This document shows positions 52,192 through 60,471 of a DNA stretch of 64,000 nucleotides, one piece after another. Location: assembly GCA_963771715.1 (NCBI GenBank), contig CAVYUQ010000012.1, positions 29,626-93,625 of the forward strand, written 5' to 3'. Within the stretch, counting starts at the first letter, position 1; each line of letters starts with the position of its first letter. Made by a program: the position numbers and the translations under genes. Below the pieces are notes generated by a model. It ran no database searches. It was not told the origin of the DNA and saw only the letters and a list, made by a program, of their open reading frames with translations. Source of the stretch: JACVRW01 sp963771715. GTDB taxonomy: Bacteria > Actinomycetota > Thermoleophilia > Solirubrobacterales > Thermoleophilaceae.

Positions 52192-52407
52192 CTAGAGCCC
52201 GCCGCCTCCGTCGCCGCCGCCGACGTCCGGGCCGATGCCGCTGCCCCCGGCGTGTCCACGGCCCCAGGCCCTGTAACGCTCCTTGTTCTGGCGGTCCAGG
52301 CTCTCCTCAGCCCACGCCCTACGCCGGCTCGCCGCGAGCTTCCTCCGCTCGCGCCACTGCCGCCACCGCCCTGCGCGCCCACGACTCGAGTCCGCTTCGT
52401 TCCGCAT
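52192..52407 (-). CDS. Small basic and glycine-rich protein
   Basis: 71 residues. AAAGGAG lies 5 bases before ATG 52407, a strong ribosome-binding site. The N-terminal half is Arg/Lys-rich and helical (GRAGRWRQWRERRKLAASRR, DRQNKERYRAWGRG), and the C-terminal part is GGSGIGPDVGGGDGGGGL. Function unknown; nucleic-acid binding is plausible from composition only. Confidence 0.6.
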   Translation of the reverse strand: MRNEADSSRGRAGRWRQWRERRKLAASRRRAWAEESLDRQNKERYRAWGRGHAGGSGIGPDVGGGDGGGGL

Positions 52408-52435
52408 GGCCGCTCCTTTCAGGAACCAGTGTAGG

Positions 52436-53823
52436 TCAGCCGCGCAAGGCCAGGCGCTTTCTCGCTGCCGTGTAGCCGGTGCGGGTCGCCCTCGCCGTCA
52501 CCGCCCTGCGGAGCGTCAGCGAGAGCGTCGCGCGGCCCCTGCGATTGGTCGTAGCGGACTCGCCGCCCGCCGTAACCCGCGCGCCCCTGACGGGGTCGCC
52601 CGCGTCGAGGACGGTGAAGCGCACCTCCGTCGGCTCGCCGCGCCGCACCCGGCTCGGGCGAGCCCGAAGCGTGAGCCCGGGCAGGATTCGCCGGTGGGAG
52701 GTCACCGCCGTCGAGGTCGTGCCGATGTTGAAGTTCGCGAGTACGTCGAGCGCCCCACCCACGGCACTCGCGTCCAGCTTGTAGGCCTGCATGGCGTCCT
52801 TCGGGTGGCCCGCGTTCACCACCGCCCCGAACGTCGTCGCGCCCCTGTTCGAGCGGCGGGCGAGCACGTCCGGGTCGCCGAAGCCCTTCGTCCACAGGAC
52901 CCACAGCCGCCCGTCGGAGGCTGCGGCGATAGCCACCGCAGGGCTGCCGGAGCCGCCGACACGCCCGACAGCCGGCGCATTTCCGGCGCCGACCCGCCAG
53001 ACGCGGATCTGGTTCGGAGTCGGGTATGCGACGTAGAGGCTGCCGCCCCGGCGGGCGACAATCGGCGTGCGGCCGAGCATGCCGATCTGCATGCCGCTCG
53101 TGCCCGGCATGGTGCTCGCCGCGCCGACGGGACTGCCGTCCGCGCTGACGTCCTGCGCCAGCACACCGAGGTGGCCGCTCGCGTTCGAGTACCAGGCCAT
53201 GACGGTCCGGCCACTCGCGTCCGTGGCGAGGTTCGGGTCATAGCCGTACTGCCCGATTGGCCCCTGGTAGTCGTGGTTGGGGGTCGCCGGCGAGAGGCCC
53301 GAGTGGACCCACGTGCCGAGCGTGCCGGCGAAGGCCTGCAGCGTCGTGCCGTCGGGCCGGACGGTGGCCGCCAGGTTGCTTCCGTACGACTGCGCGCCGG
53401 CGGGGACGACCGAGCCGGGCTGGAGCACCCAGCTCGCGCCGCCGTCCGGCGAGAGCGGCGGTGCTCGTCTCCTGCTGGGGGTCGGTCGGGTCCGTGGTGC
53501 GAAAGCCACCCCAGAAGGCGCGCAGGCCGCCCGGGTCGACCACGATCGCCGCGTTGCTGAAGCCGACCCAGCCGCTCTGGATAGGGGTGGTCGCTCCGAT
53601 CCTGCCGCTGCGCGTGATGGCCGTGTGGCGGAGGTCCTCCGTGTTCGGGCCGGTGGGATGCGACCAGGCGAGGTGGAGCACCCCGTCGGCGGTGCGCGCG
53701 AGGCCGACCTGGTCGGTGCTCGCGCCATCCGGTGTCGTCACCCGCTTCCACGCCCGCCGCGCTCGCGGAGGGCGCCGCGCAGGCGGCGATCAGTACGGCG
53801 ATGCAGGCGGCACGAATCTTCAT
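52436..53823 (-). CDS. Secreted sialidase-like repeat protein with Ig-like C-terminal domain (two frameshifts)
   Basis: About 460 residues. Frame 1 from ATG 53823 gives a signal peptide MKIRAACIAVLIAACAAPSASA. After a break near 53760 frame 2 gives QVGLARTADGVLHLAWSHPT and GGLRAFWGGFRTTD; after a second near 53465 frame 3 gives SPDGGASWVLQPG (an Asp-box-like motif), many beta-strand repeats and a C-terminal bacterial Ig-like domain (VRFTVLDAGDPVRGARVTAG). The stop is at 52436. This looks like a secreted beta-propeller/surface protein. It starts 5 bases after the glyoxalase-like gene. Confidence 0.65.
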
Positions 53824-53828
53824 CGGTC

Positions 53829-54209
53829 TTACGAGCGGCCGATGAGCTCGACTCGGTAGCCGTCCGGGTCGCGCACGAAGGCGATCATCGGGCCCTCGGT
53901 GCGGCCGCCCGGGCGGTAGGGCGGCTTCTCCGGCTCGATGCCGTCGCCGGCCAGCTCCTCGAGCGTGCCGTCGAGGTCGTCGACCGCGATCGCGATGTGG
54001 TTGTAGCCCGTGCCGAGGTCGTACGAGTCCACGCCGTGGTTGTAGGTCAGCTCGAGCACCGGGTCCTCGTCCGGCAGCCCCATGAAGACGTTGATCGCCT
54101 CGTCGCCGATGTTCATCCGGCGCCGCTCCTCGAAGCCGAGCTTCTCGTAGAAGGAGACCGAGCGGTCGATGTCGCCGATGCGGTAGCAGGTGTGGAGGTA
54201 GGAAGCCAT
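53829..54209 (-). CDS. Glyoxalase I / VOC superfamily protein
   Basis: 126 residues. TCYRIGDIDRSVSFYEKLGF and a second beta-alpha-beta unit (YNHIAIAVDDLDGTLEEL) form the paired VOC modules; H, E, H, E metal ligands appear at HTCYR, LELTYN, NHIAIAV and YRVELIG. The order and length match lactoylglutathione lyase, which detoxifies methylglyoxal. It starts 9 bases after the GFA gene, another thiol-linked detoxification family. Confidence 0.9.
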   Translation of the reverse strand: MASYLHTCYRIGDIDRSVSFYEKLGFEERRRMNIGDEAINVFMGLPDEDPVLELTYNHGVDSYDLGTGYNHIAIAVDDLDGTLEELAGDGIEPEKPPYRPGGRTEGPMIAFVRDPDGYRVELIGRS

Positions 54210-54218
54210 GCCTGGAAT

Positions 54219-54619
54219 CTAGTCCGCCTCTCGCTCGTGGCTCGGGATGCGCTCGTCCAGCTCGTAGTAGTCGCCCGCGCTCGCCGACCCAGATCTGCCC
54301 CATCGTGCGGATGCCCGTGGGCTCGTCGAGGCAGCCGGGCGCGATGCTGATCCGCTCCCTGCCGGGCGCGTGCCAGAACAGCGACGACCCGCACTCGCCG
54401 CAGAAGCCGCGGCGCGCGTCGTGAGCGCTGTCCGGGACTGTCGATCCAGCGCAGCCCGCGATCCTCGGTGAACTCGAGCTCGTCGAAGCGAGCCGCGCTC
54501 GCCGCCCACACATGCCCGGCCCACCTGCGGCACTCGGTGCAGTGACAAAGAAGCACATCGCGCAGCTCCCCGCGCACCTCAAACGCAACAGCCCCGCAAA
54601 TACAACGCCCCGAAGTCAT
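54219..54619 (-). CDS. GFA (glutathione-dependent formaldehyde-activating) family protein (two frameshifts)
   Basis: About 133 residues corrected. GRCICGAVAFEVRGEL (CxCG motif), HCTECRRWAG and, after a break near 54430, FCGECGSSLFWHA are the zinc ligands of the GFA/CENP-V fold. A second break near 54285 leads to AGDYYELDERIPSHEREAD and stop 54219. Members bind zinc; some act with glutathione or other thiols. Start ATG 54619. Three frames in 400 bases suggest either decay or poor sequence. Confidence 0.7.
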
Positions 54620-54640
54620 ACGCGAACGCTACCCGCGTGG

Positions 54641-54684
54641 GTTGGGCGCTTTCCATTGCGAAATGGAAATGGAAAGCGCCCAGC
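54641..54684. repeat. 17-bp near-perfect inverted repeat
   Basis: TGGGCGCTTTCCATT (54643-54657) pairs perfectly with AATGGAAAGCGCCCA (54668-54682) around a 10-base loop, extended by two more pairs outside. No U-run follows on either strand. It lies just upstream of the GFA gene and may be a transcription stop, a repeat element or a protein site. Confidence 0.7.
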
Positions 54685-54707
54685 CCCAGGGGGCGAGGCG
54701 TCGGCGG

Positions 54708-54746
54708 CCGGCGCGCGCGGCGAGCCTTACGGCCCGCGCGCGCCGG
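54708..54746. repeat. 13-bp perfect GC inverted repeat
   Basis: CCGGCGCGCGCGG (54708-54720) and CCGCGCGCGCCGG (54734-54746) enclose a 13-base loop. It lies between the AT-containing hairpin at 54641 and the rod-like structure at 54757. Confidence 0.7.
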
Positions 54747-54756
54747 AAGGCACGTA

Positions 54757-54866
54757 GGTGGCTAAGACGTAACACCCGCGGGTGGTGACGGCGGCGATTC
54801 CGGAGCAAGGCTCGCGAAGCGAGTCTTGTCCGGGGAGCGCTGCCGGAGACAGGACCCGCGGCCACC
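54757..54866. ncRNA. Candidate rod-like structured RNA or repeat element
   Basis: About 110 bases fold into one long rod: GGTGGC with GCCACC, CGCGGGT with ACCCGCG, GGCGGCG with CGCTGCC, CCGGA with TCCGG, and a terminal CAAGGCTCGC-GAA-GCGAGTCTTG hairpin, with unpaired bulges. The pairing works on either strand, so the transcribed strand is unknown. It does not show the conserved cores of tmRNA, RNase P, SRP RNA or common riboswitches that I can recall. The 285-base gap 54620-54903 holds this, the two palindromes and no gene. Confidence 0.4.
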
Positions 54867-54903
54867 AACGCCGGAGCCCTAGACCGGGAGCGCCGCAGGC
54901 CGG

Positions 54904-55365
54904 CTAGCCGACTTCGGCTTCTTCGCGGCCCTGGAGGCGGTCGCGGCCGCGCTGTACGGCCGCGATGAACTTGGTGAGGTTGACCTCGAGGGTGTTGAGG
55001 ATGTCGTCGGCGTAGTCCTCGGCGCCCAGGCGGATCTCGCGCTCGCGTGCGCGGGCGTCCTCGATGATCTCGTCGGCCTGGCGCTCGGCCTGCTTCACGA
55101 TCTCCTCCTCGGAGATCAGGCGGATCTGCTCCTCGCGCGCCTCGCGGATGATCCGCTCGGCCTCGCGCTTCGCCTCCGCCAGCATCTCCTGGCGCTCCTT
55201 CACGATCCAGCGCGCCTGCTTGATCTCCTCGGGGATCGTCGCGCGCATCTGGTCGAGGATGTCGTAGACCTCCTCCTTGTCGACACGCACCTGGTCCGTG
55301 AGCGGCACGGGCTTAGCGTTGTGAATTGTGTCGTCCAGCTTGTCGATCAGGACCAGTACATCCAT
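54904..55365 (-). CDS. DivIVA/SepIVA-like coiled-coil protein
   Basis: 153 residues. A short N-terminal part (DVLVLIDKLDDTIHNAKPVP) precedes a long coiled coil from about residue 45 to 130 (AEAKREAERIIREAREEQIR, VKQAERQADEIIEDARARER). Position beside coaD and rsmD and the layout match SepIVA of mycobacteria, a DivIVA-family septation and envelope-growth protein. This copy is shorter than mycobacterial SepIVA. It lies 15 bases after coaD. Confidence 0.75.
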   Translation of the reverse strand: MDVLVLIDKLDDTIHNAKPVPLTDQVRVDKEEVYDILDQMRATIPEEIKQARWIVKERQEMLAEAKREAERIIREAREEQIRLISEEEIVKQAERQADEIIEDARAREREIRLGAEDYADDILNTLEVNLTKFIAAVQRGRDRLQGREEAEVG

Positions 55366-55380
55366 CCGCGCCTCAGTTCT

Positions 55381-55884
55381 TCACCGCTTCAGTTCTTCCT
55401 GCAAGCGCTGGGCCACCCGATCGGGCACCAGACCGCTCAAATCGCCGCCGAACATCGCCAACTCCTTCACCCCGCTGGAGCTCAGGAAGCTGAACTCTGG
55501 CGCCGCCATCATGTACATGCTCTCGATCTCGGGCGCCATTTTCCGGTTCAGCTGGTTCATCTCGAACTCGTACTCGAAGTCCGAGATCGCCCGAAGTCCC
55601 TTGACGATCGCCTTGGCGCCGTGCTCCCGGGCGAAATCGACGAGGAGCGTATCAAAGGCTTTTACCTGCACATTGCCGTATTCCGCCAGCTCCGGCTCGA
55701 TGAACGAGACGCGCTCCTCGGCGCTGAACACGGTCTTGCCCTTGCGCACCGCCTGGTTCACAACGCCCACTATGACGCGGTCGAACACGTTCGCGACGCG
55801 GGTGATGATGTCGATGTGGCCGTACGTGACCGGGTCGTAGGACCCCGGCACGACCGCCGTTCCGCCGTTGCGGGATGCGTTCAC
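55381..55884 (-). CDS. coaD: Phosphopantetheine adenylyltransferase
   Basis: 167 residues. VVPGSYDPVTYGHIDIITR (T/HxGH nucleotide-binding motif), VKGLRAISDFEYEFEMNQLN and FLSSSGVKELAMFGGDLSGL are diagnostic. It makes dephospho-CoA in coenzyme A synthesis. GTG 55884 overlaps the rsmD stop as GTGA. Confidence 0.96.
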   Translation of the reverse strand: MNASRNGGTAVVPGSYDPVTYGHIDIITRVANVFDRVIVGVVNQAVRKGKTVFSAEERVSFIEPELAEYGNVQVKAFDTLLVDFAREHGAKAIVKGLRAISDFEYEFEMNQLNRKMAPEIESMYMMAAPEFSFLSSSGVKELAMFGGDLSGLVPDRVAQRLQEELKR

Positions 55885-56402
55885 GTGGAGTGGATCGCTA
55901 TCCGGGTATCGCCGTACGTGCGCTCGACCACGAGCGGCAGGGGCAGGATCAGCGGGTTGCGCTTGTCTGATTCGGTCACGATTCGGGCGTTTTCTCCCGT
56001 GATCGCCGGCAGCGCCTCGGACAGCGGGGCGGCGACGCGGGGCGCATCATCATATGGGGGGTCGCAGAAAACGAGGTCGAATACCCCGTCCGGATGGGCG
56101 ATGAAACGCAGGGCGTCCTGGCTGCGGACCTCGGCGTCCACGCCCACGGCGTCGAGGTTGCGCCGCAGCGCGGCGAGCGCCTGACGGTCGCGCTCCACGA
56201 ACAGCGCCGACTCGGCGCCGCGCGAGAGCGCCTCGATCCCGAGCGCCCCGGAGCCCGCGTAGAGGTCGAGCACGCGCGCGCCCGACACGTCGCCGAGCAT
56301 GGAGAAGAGCGCCTCGCGCACGCGGTCGGCGGTCGGCCGCGTGCCGGCGCCGCGCGGCGCGTGCAGCCGCCGGCCCTTGAACTCGCCGGCGACGACCCTC
56401 AC
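55881..56402 (-). CDS. rsmD: 16S rRNA (guanine966-N2)-methyltransferase RsmD
   Basis: 173 residues from GTG 56402. VRVVAGEFKGRRL, RPTADRVREALFSML, VLDLYAGSGALGIEALSRGA (SAM motif I) and FDLVFCDPPYDDAP (DPPY) are intact. It is coupled with coaD. The upstream frame runs on into the SnoaL-like gene without a stop, probably because that gene is frameshifted, so the start rests on family alignment and GTGAGG. Confidence 0.93.
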   Translation of the reverse strand: MRVVAGEFKGRRLHAPRGAGTRPTADRVREALFSMLGDVSGARVLDLYAGSGALGIEALSRGAESALFVERDRQALAALRRNLDAVGVDAEVRSQDALRFIAHPDGVFDLVFCDPPYDDAPRVAAPLSEALPAITGENARIVTESDKRNPLILPLPLVVERTYGDTRIAIHST

Positions 56403-56404
56403 GG

Positions 56405-56788
56405 TCAGGCGGCGGCGCCGCCGCCCGCCGGCCTTGTCGGGGTCGGCGTAGATCACCATCCGGACGGGGACGCCGTCCCGGAACGTCCAGACCTGCGCGA
56501 AGCTCAGCTCGACCGGGACGCCGCTGGCCCGCCCGCGCCCGCGAGTGGTGGCGAGCGCGAGGACGGTGTCCGGCCCGGTCACCTCGAGCTCCAGTCGGAG
56601 TCCGGCTCGTCCCACTGGTCGATCCAGTCGCGGAAGAACTCCGTGACCGCGTGGGGGCCGCGGTGCACGGCGCCGTCCGGGTGGCCGGGCACGACCCACT
56701 CGAAGTCGTCGGGCAGCTCGGCGAGGGCCGCCTCGAGGTCGTGCTCGCGCCACACGAGCGCGTACATGAGGTCGAGCTGCCCGATCAC
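56405..56788 (-). CDS. SnoaL-like protein 1 (frameshifted)
   Basis: About 127 residues. GTG 56788 overlaps the stop of its paralogue as GTGA. It begins VIGQLDLMYALVWREHDLEA and has DDFEWVVPGHPDGAVHRGPH; the frame shifts near 56595 to LELEVTGPDTVLALA and VWTFRDGVPVRMVIY. The end is uncertain, since a second lost base near 56415 is needed to reach TGA 56405-56407. It is a cone-shaped NTF2-like fold of the kind used as isomerases or scaffolds; the substrate is unknown. Confidence 0.6.
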
Positions 56789-57177
56789 GCGAGCCCCGCC
56801 GCGCGCCGCGCGTCGTCGACGTCGTAGTACATGACCATGCGCGTCGGGCGCGCGCGGTCGAACGTCCAGAGCTGGCCGAAGCGCATCTCGGCGGTCACGC
56901 CGCTCTCGCGGCCGCGGCCGCGCATGTCGATGATCGCGAGCACCCGGTCCGGGCCGGCCTCGTGGAGCTCCCAGTCCACGTCGAGCTCGGCCCACGGCTC
57001 GACCCACTCGCGGATGAACTCCAACACCCCGGCCGAGCCATGCCGGACCGCACCCTCGGGGTGGTCCGGCACCACCCACTCGAAGTCGTCGTCGATGCCG
57101 CTGAACGCGTCCTCGGCGCGGCCCTCGCGCCAGAGCAGCGTGTAGCCGCGGTCGAGGTTGTGCAGGATGTCGCTCAT
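56785..57177 (-). CDS. SnoaL-like protein 2
   Basis: 130 residues from ATG 57177, overlapping the recG stop as ATGA. It shares with its neighbour the segments DDFEWVVPDHPEGAVRHGSA, GPDRVLAIIDMRGRGRESGV and WTFDRARPTRMVMYYDVDDA, so the two are tandem duplicates. NTF2/SnoaL-like fold; function unknown. Both sit between recG and rsmD, which are adjacent in many genomes. Confidence 0.85.
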   Translation of the reverse strand: MSDILHNLDRGYTLLWREGRAEDAFSGIDDDFEWVVPDHPEGAVRHGSAGVLEFIREWVEPWAELDVDWELHEAGPDRVLAIIDMRGRGRESGVTAEMRFGQLWTFDRARPTRMVMYYDVDDARRAAGLA

Positions 57178-60100
57178 GCCGGAATCGGGTCGAGCTCGGA
57201 CCCGAAGCGTGTCACGACCGCCTCGCGCAGCAGCGCGTGCTCGGGCTGCTCGAGACGCGGGTCCTCGATGAGGATCTGCGTCGGCGCGGTCGCGCGCGCG
57301 CACGAGCAGCTCCACGTCCTCGGGCAGGCGCGCCACCTTGAACTCCGGCAGGCCGTGCTGGCGCGTGCCGAGCACGTCGCCCGCGCCGCGCAGCTCGAGG
57401 TCCACCTCGGCGAGCCTGAAGCCGTCGCGCTCGCGGGCGATCGCCTCGAGGCGCGGCAGCGAGGGGTCGCCGAAGAGGATGCAGAGCGACGCGTGCTCGC
57501 CGCGCCCCACCCGCCCGCGCAGCTGGTGCAGCTGCGAGAGGCCGTAGCGCTCCGCCGCCTCGATCAGCATCACCGTGGCGTTCGGCACGTCGATGCCGAC
57601 CTCGATCACGCTGGTGGCCACCAGCACGTCGGCCTCGCCCGCCGCGAACGCCTCCATCGCGGCCGCCTTCTGCTTGGAGGGCATCTGGCCGTGGATCAGC
57701 TCCACCCGCAGGTCCGCGAACTCGGTCGTGCGGAGGCGCTCGAACTCCGCCGTGGCCGCCTTCGCCTGGAGCGCCTCGGACTCCTCGACGAGCGGGCAGA
57801 CCACGAAGCACTGGCGGCCCGCCGCGATCTCCTCGCGGATGCGCTCGTACGCGCGCGCCCGCGCGCGGGCGCCGTCGACCACGTGGGTCTCCACCGGCTG
57901 GCGGCCCGCGCGGCAGCTCGCGCAGCACGGTGGCGTCGAGGTCCCCGTACGCGGTGAGCGAGAGCGTGCGCGGGATCGGCGTGGCCGTCATGTGGAGCGC
58001 GTGCGGCACGAGGTCCTCGGGCGCCTTGGCGTCGAGCGCCGCGCGCTGGCGCACGCCGAAGCGGTGCTGCTCGTCCACGACGACCACCGCGAGGTCGCGG
58101 AACTCCACCGCCTCCTCGATCAGCGCGTGCGTGCCCACGACGAGCTGGAGCTGCCCGCTCGCGAGCCGGTCGAGCAGCTCGCGGCGACGGGCCGCGCTCG
58201 TGGAGCCGGTGAGTAGCTCCACCGGCAGCGGCCCGCCGAGCAGCCGGTCGAGCGTGCGGTGGTGCTGCTCGGCGAGCGTCTCCGTGGGCGCCATCAGCGC
58301 CGCCTGGGCGCCGTTCTCGACCGCGCGCAGCATCGCGGCCAGAGCTATGACCGTGTTGTGCGTGACCGTGAAGTCGTCAGTGACGTAAAGCTGGTTTGGG
58401 TGTGCAACTGAAATGCATTGCATCGTCTTCTGTCCGGCGTGGTGAACGCTCACGATGGCCTTGGCTGGGTTTCCGTATTTGGACCTCGGACGTACGCGCT
58501 CCGCCTTCCTCGTCAGACGGAATGGAGGAAACTCCGCCGGCAGCGCGATCCGCGTTTGCCAATGCGCGGTTTGAGTCTTCATCCGCAGCCTGCAACTGGC
58601 TCTGCCGCCCAGCGACCTGACTAACCACGCGACGTCGCGCGCAAGTTGCTCGGAGGAGGAATCGAAGGTGACGGCTACGCCCGACTTGCCGATCGTTCCG
58701 TCGGTATCCATTAACCCCTGAAGGAGTGCGTGGCGAACCGCTACCGGAGCGTTCAGGTACGTCCGGGGAACCCCCTTGTGCCTCGAGAGCTGCCCCATGA
58801 GTCCGAGCTCCGAAAGCGCTCTGTGTAGAGGGCTCGGAGGGCGAACGCAGGTACGCATCTCAACTCCCGCGGATAGCAACCTCGAGCGGACAGCATGTTC
58901 GGACAATCCAGCCCGAGCGCTGAGCGTGGCGCAGCTTGCGCCTGCTTCGTAGCCGTGCACCAATGAACACTCGTCGCCCGCCTTCACCGCCTGTAACACG
59001 CGCTCGTCGATCACCGACTTCTCGCCGGCGATGTTCCAGTCGTATGGCCGGTGCTGCTCTTGTCGTAGGCGGCATCCCGCGGGCAAGGTGCTCCGAAGCG
59101 CATCTACCAGTTCAGCATCCGCCGTCGTGAAACGCACGCGGCCTCGCTGCGCGAAACTTCCGTCCCCAAGGAGAAGTCCGAGGAGGTAGGGGTCGAGGGG
59201 TCTCCTGCCCCCATCGTCGAGCTCGGGGGGCTTCGGTAGCTCGAGATGCCATTTCGGCGCGCCGTTAGCCCCAAAGAGGTCGCGCGAAATCTCGCTCAGC
59301 GGCTTGACCTTAGGCGCGTCGCCGCGGTGGCGCGCCGCGCTCGTCCGGACTTGCCAAAGATGAGCCTCATCACATTCGACGCTCGAACCGTCCGAGAACC
59401 GGACACGCCAGACGTCTCTGATTCCCTGCGGGTACACGCCAGTGACGTGTGTGGTCTCCCCTGTCGGGTTAACCACCTCGTCGCCGATCTGTATGTCTTC
59501 CATTCGCCGAAAACCGGTCGGCGTGAGCACCAAGGCGTCGTACGGCTGCGCCTTGCCGCTTCCGACCTCCCCCATCAGCAGCCGCTGCATCGGGCGCTCG
59601 CCCACCAGGTCCGCGTCGACCTCCTCGATCGCCCGCTGCTGGTCGCCGGTGAGCTCGAACGGGAGCGACCAGCGCCAGCGGTCCACCACCACGCCGCGCG
59701 CCTCGAGCGGCCGGGCGTGGCGGCCCTCGCGCCGCGCACGCCGGCGGCCCGCCACCGCGAGCTGGAGCAGGAACAGCTCCTCGAAGGCGAGCCGGCGGCG
59801 GGCGTCGCGCTCGTCCTCCTCGCGATCCGGGAAGTGCGCGGCGGCGAGCGCCGCGGGCCGGTCGGGCAGCTACTCGTCGGCGCGCAGGCGCGCGGGCAGC
59901 GGGTCGACGGCCTCGAACATGCGCGGGTACGCCTTCCAGGCGAGCTCCCGCAGGCGCTGCGGGCTCACGCCCTGCGTGGCCGGGTGGACCGGCACGAGGC
60001 CGACGGTGTGCACCGGCGCCTCCGCGCCGAGCAGCTCATGCTCGGTGACCCAGAACTGGTTGCGCTGGCGGAGCTTGCCGTGGAGGAGGATCTGAGCGCC

Positions 60101-60471
60101 CTCGCCTAGCTGGCGCGCGAGCCACGGCTGGTTGAACCAGACGGCCACGAGCGGGCCGCTGTCGTCGAAGACGCGCGCCTCGACGCGCTTCTGGCGGCGG
60201 TTGCGCATCGGCTTCACGGACACGCTGCGAACGGCCACGGCCACGGTCGCCTCCTCGCCGACCATGAGCTCCGCCACCCGGCGCAGCTCGCGCCGGTCGC
60301 GGTGCGAGTGCGGCAGGTGCTCCACGAGGTCGCCCCAGGTGGCGATGTTCAGCGCATCGAGCCCCTCCAGCGGCTCCTCGAGCAGGCTCGGGCGCGGATA
60401 CGAGTGGATCTGGCCGCGGCGGCCTCGGCCTCGGTCAGCTCGTCGGTGGATGCGAAGCGCGTGGGCGTCAC
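57174..60471 (-). CDS. recG: ATP-dependent DNA helicase RecG, intein-containing and with several reading-frame breaks
   Basis: GTG 60471 overlaps the fakA-like stop as GTGA. After a frameshift near 60405 the wedge/OB domain follows (PLEGLDALNIATWGDLVEHL, ARVFDDSGPLVAVWFNQPWL). An in-frame TAG lies at 59872-59870 (RADE-stop-LPDRP). The ATPase has FELTGDQQRAIEEVD, MGEVGSGK split from TVIALAAML by the intein at 58355-59551, VVVVDEQHRFGVRQ and MTATPIPRTL. Further breaks lie near 57905 and 57295; QLHQLRGRVGRG and the C-terminus follow to stop 57174. RecG remodels stalled forks and Holliday junctions. The breaks may be sequencing errors. Confidence 0.88.
58355..59551 (-). other. Class 3-like intein with LAGLIDADG endonuclease inside recG
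   Basis: 399 residues, inserted between the Lys and Thr of Walker A GSGK/T. It starts at Ala1 (AQPYDALVLTPTGFRRMEDI), so no Cys1/Ser1 is present. Class 3 residues are present: Trp66 in DEAHLW (block B), Cys379 in MQCISV (block F), Thr397-His398-Asn399 before Thr+1 (block G). Two LAGLIDADG motifs, YLLGLLLGDGSF (about 122-133) and LLQGLMDTDGTI (about 276-287), mark a homing endonuclease, and a helix-turn-helix-like segment LSARAGLSEHAVRSRLLSAG (about 210-229) lies between. DNA here is visibly less GC-rich than recG, fitting horizontal arrival. Confidence 0.92.

Noticed and set aside
54757..54866. tmRNA, SRP RNA or RNase P RNA in the structured gap
   Set aside because: None of their conserved core sequences (such as the GGAAG/AGC tetraloop region of SRP RNA or the GGACAGAAA-type core of RNase P) is present; only the generic rod-like pairing is seen.
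57212..59755. Insertion sequence or group II intron inside recG
   Set aside because: The insertion is in frame, starts and ends precisely within GSGK/T, carries intein blocks and LAGLIDADG motifs, and has no terminal repeats or reverse transcriptase.
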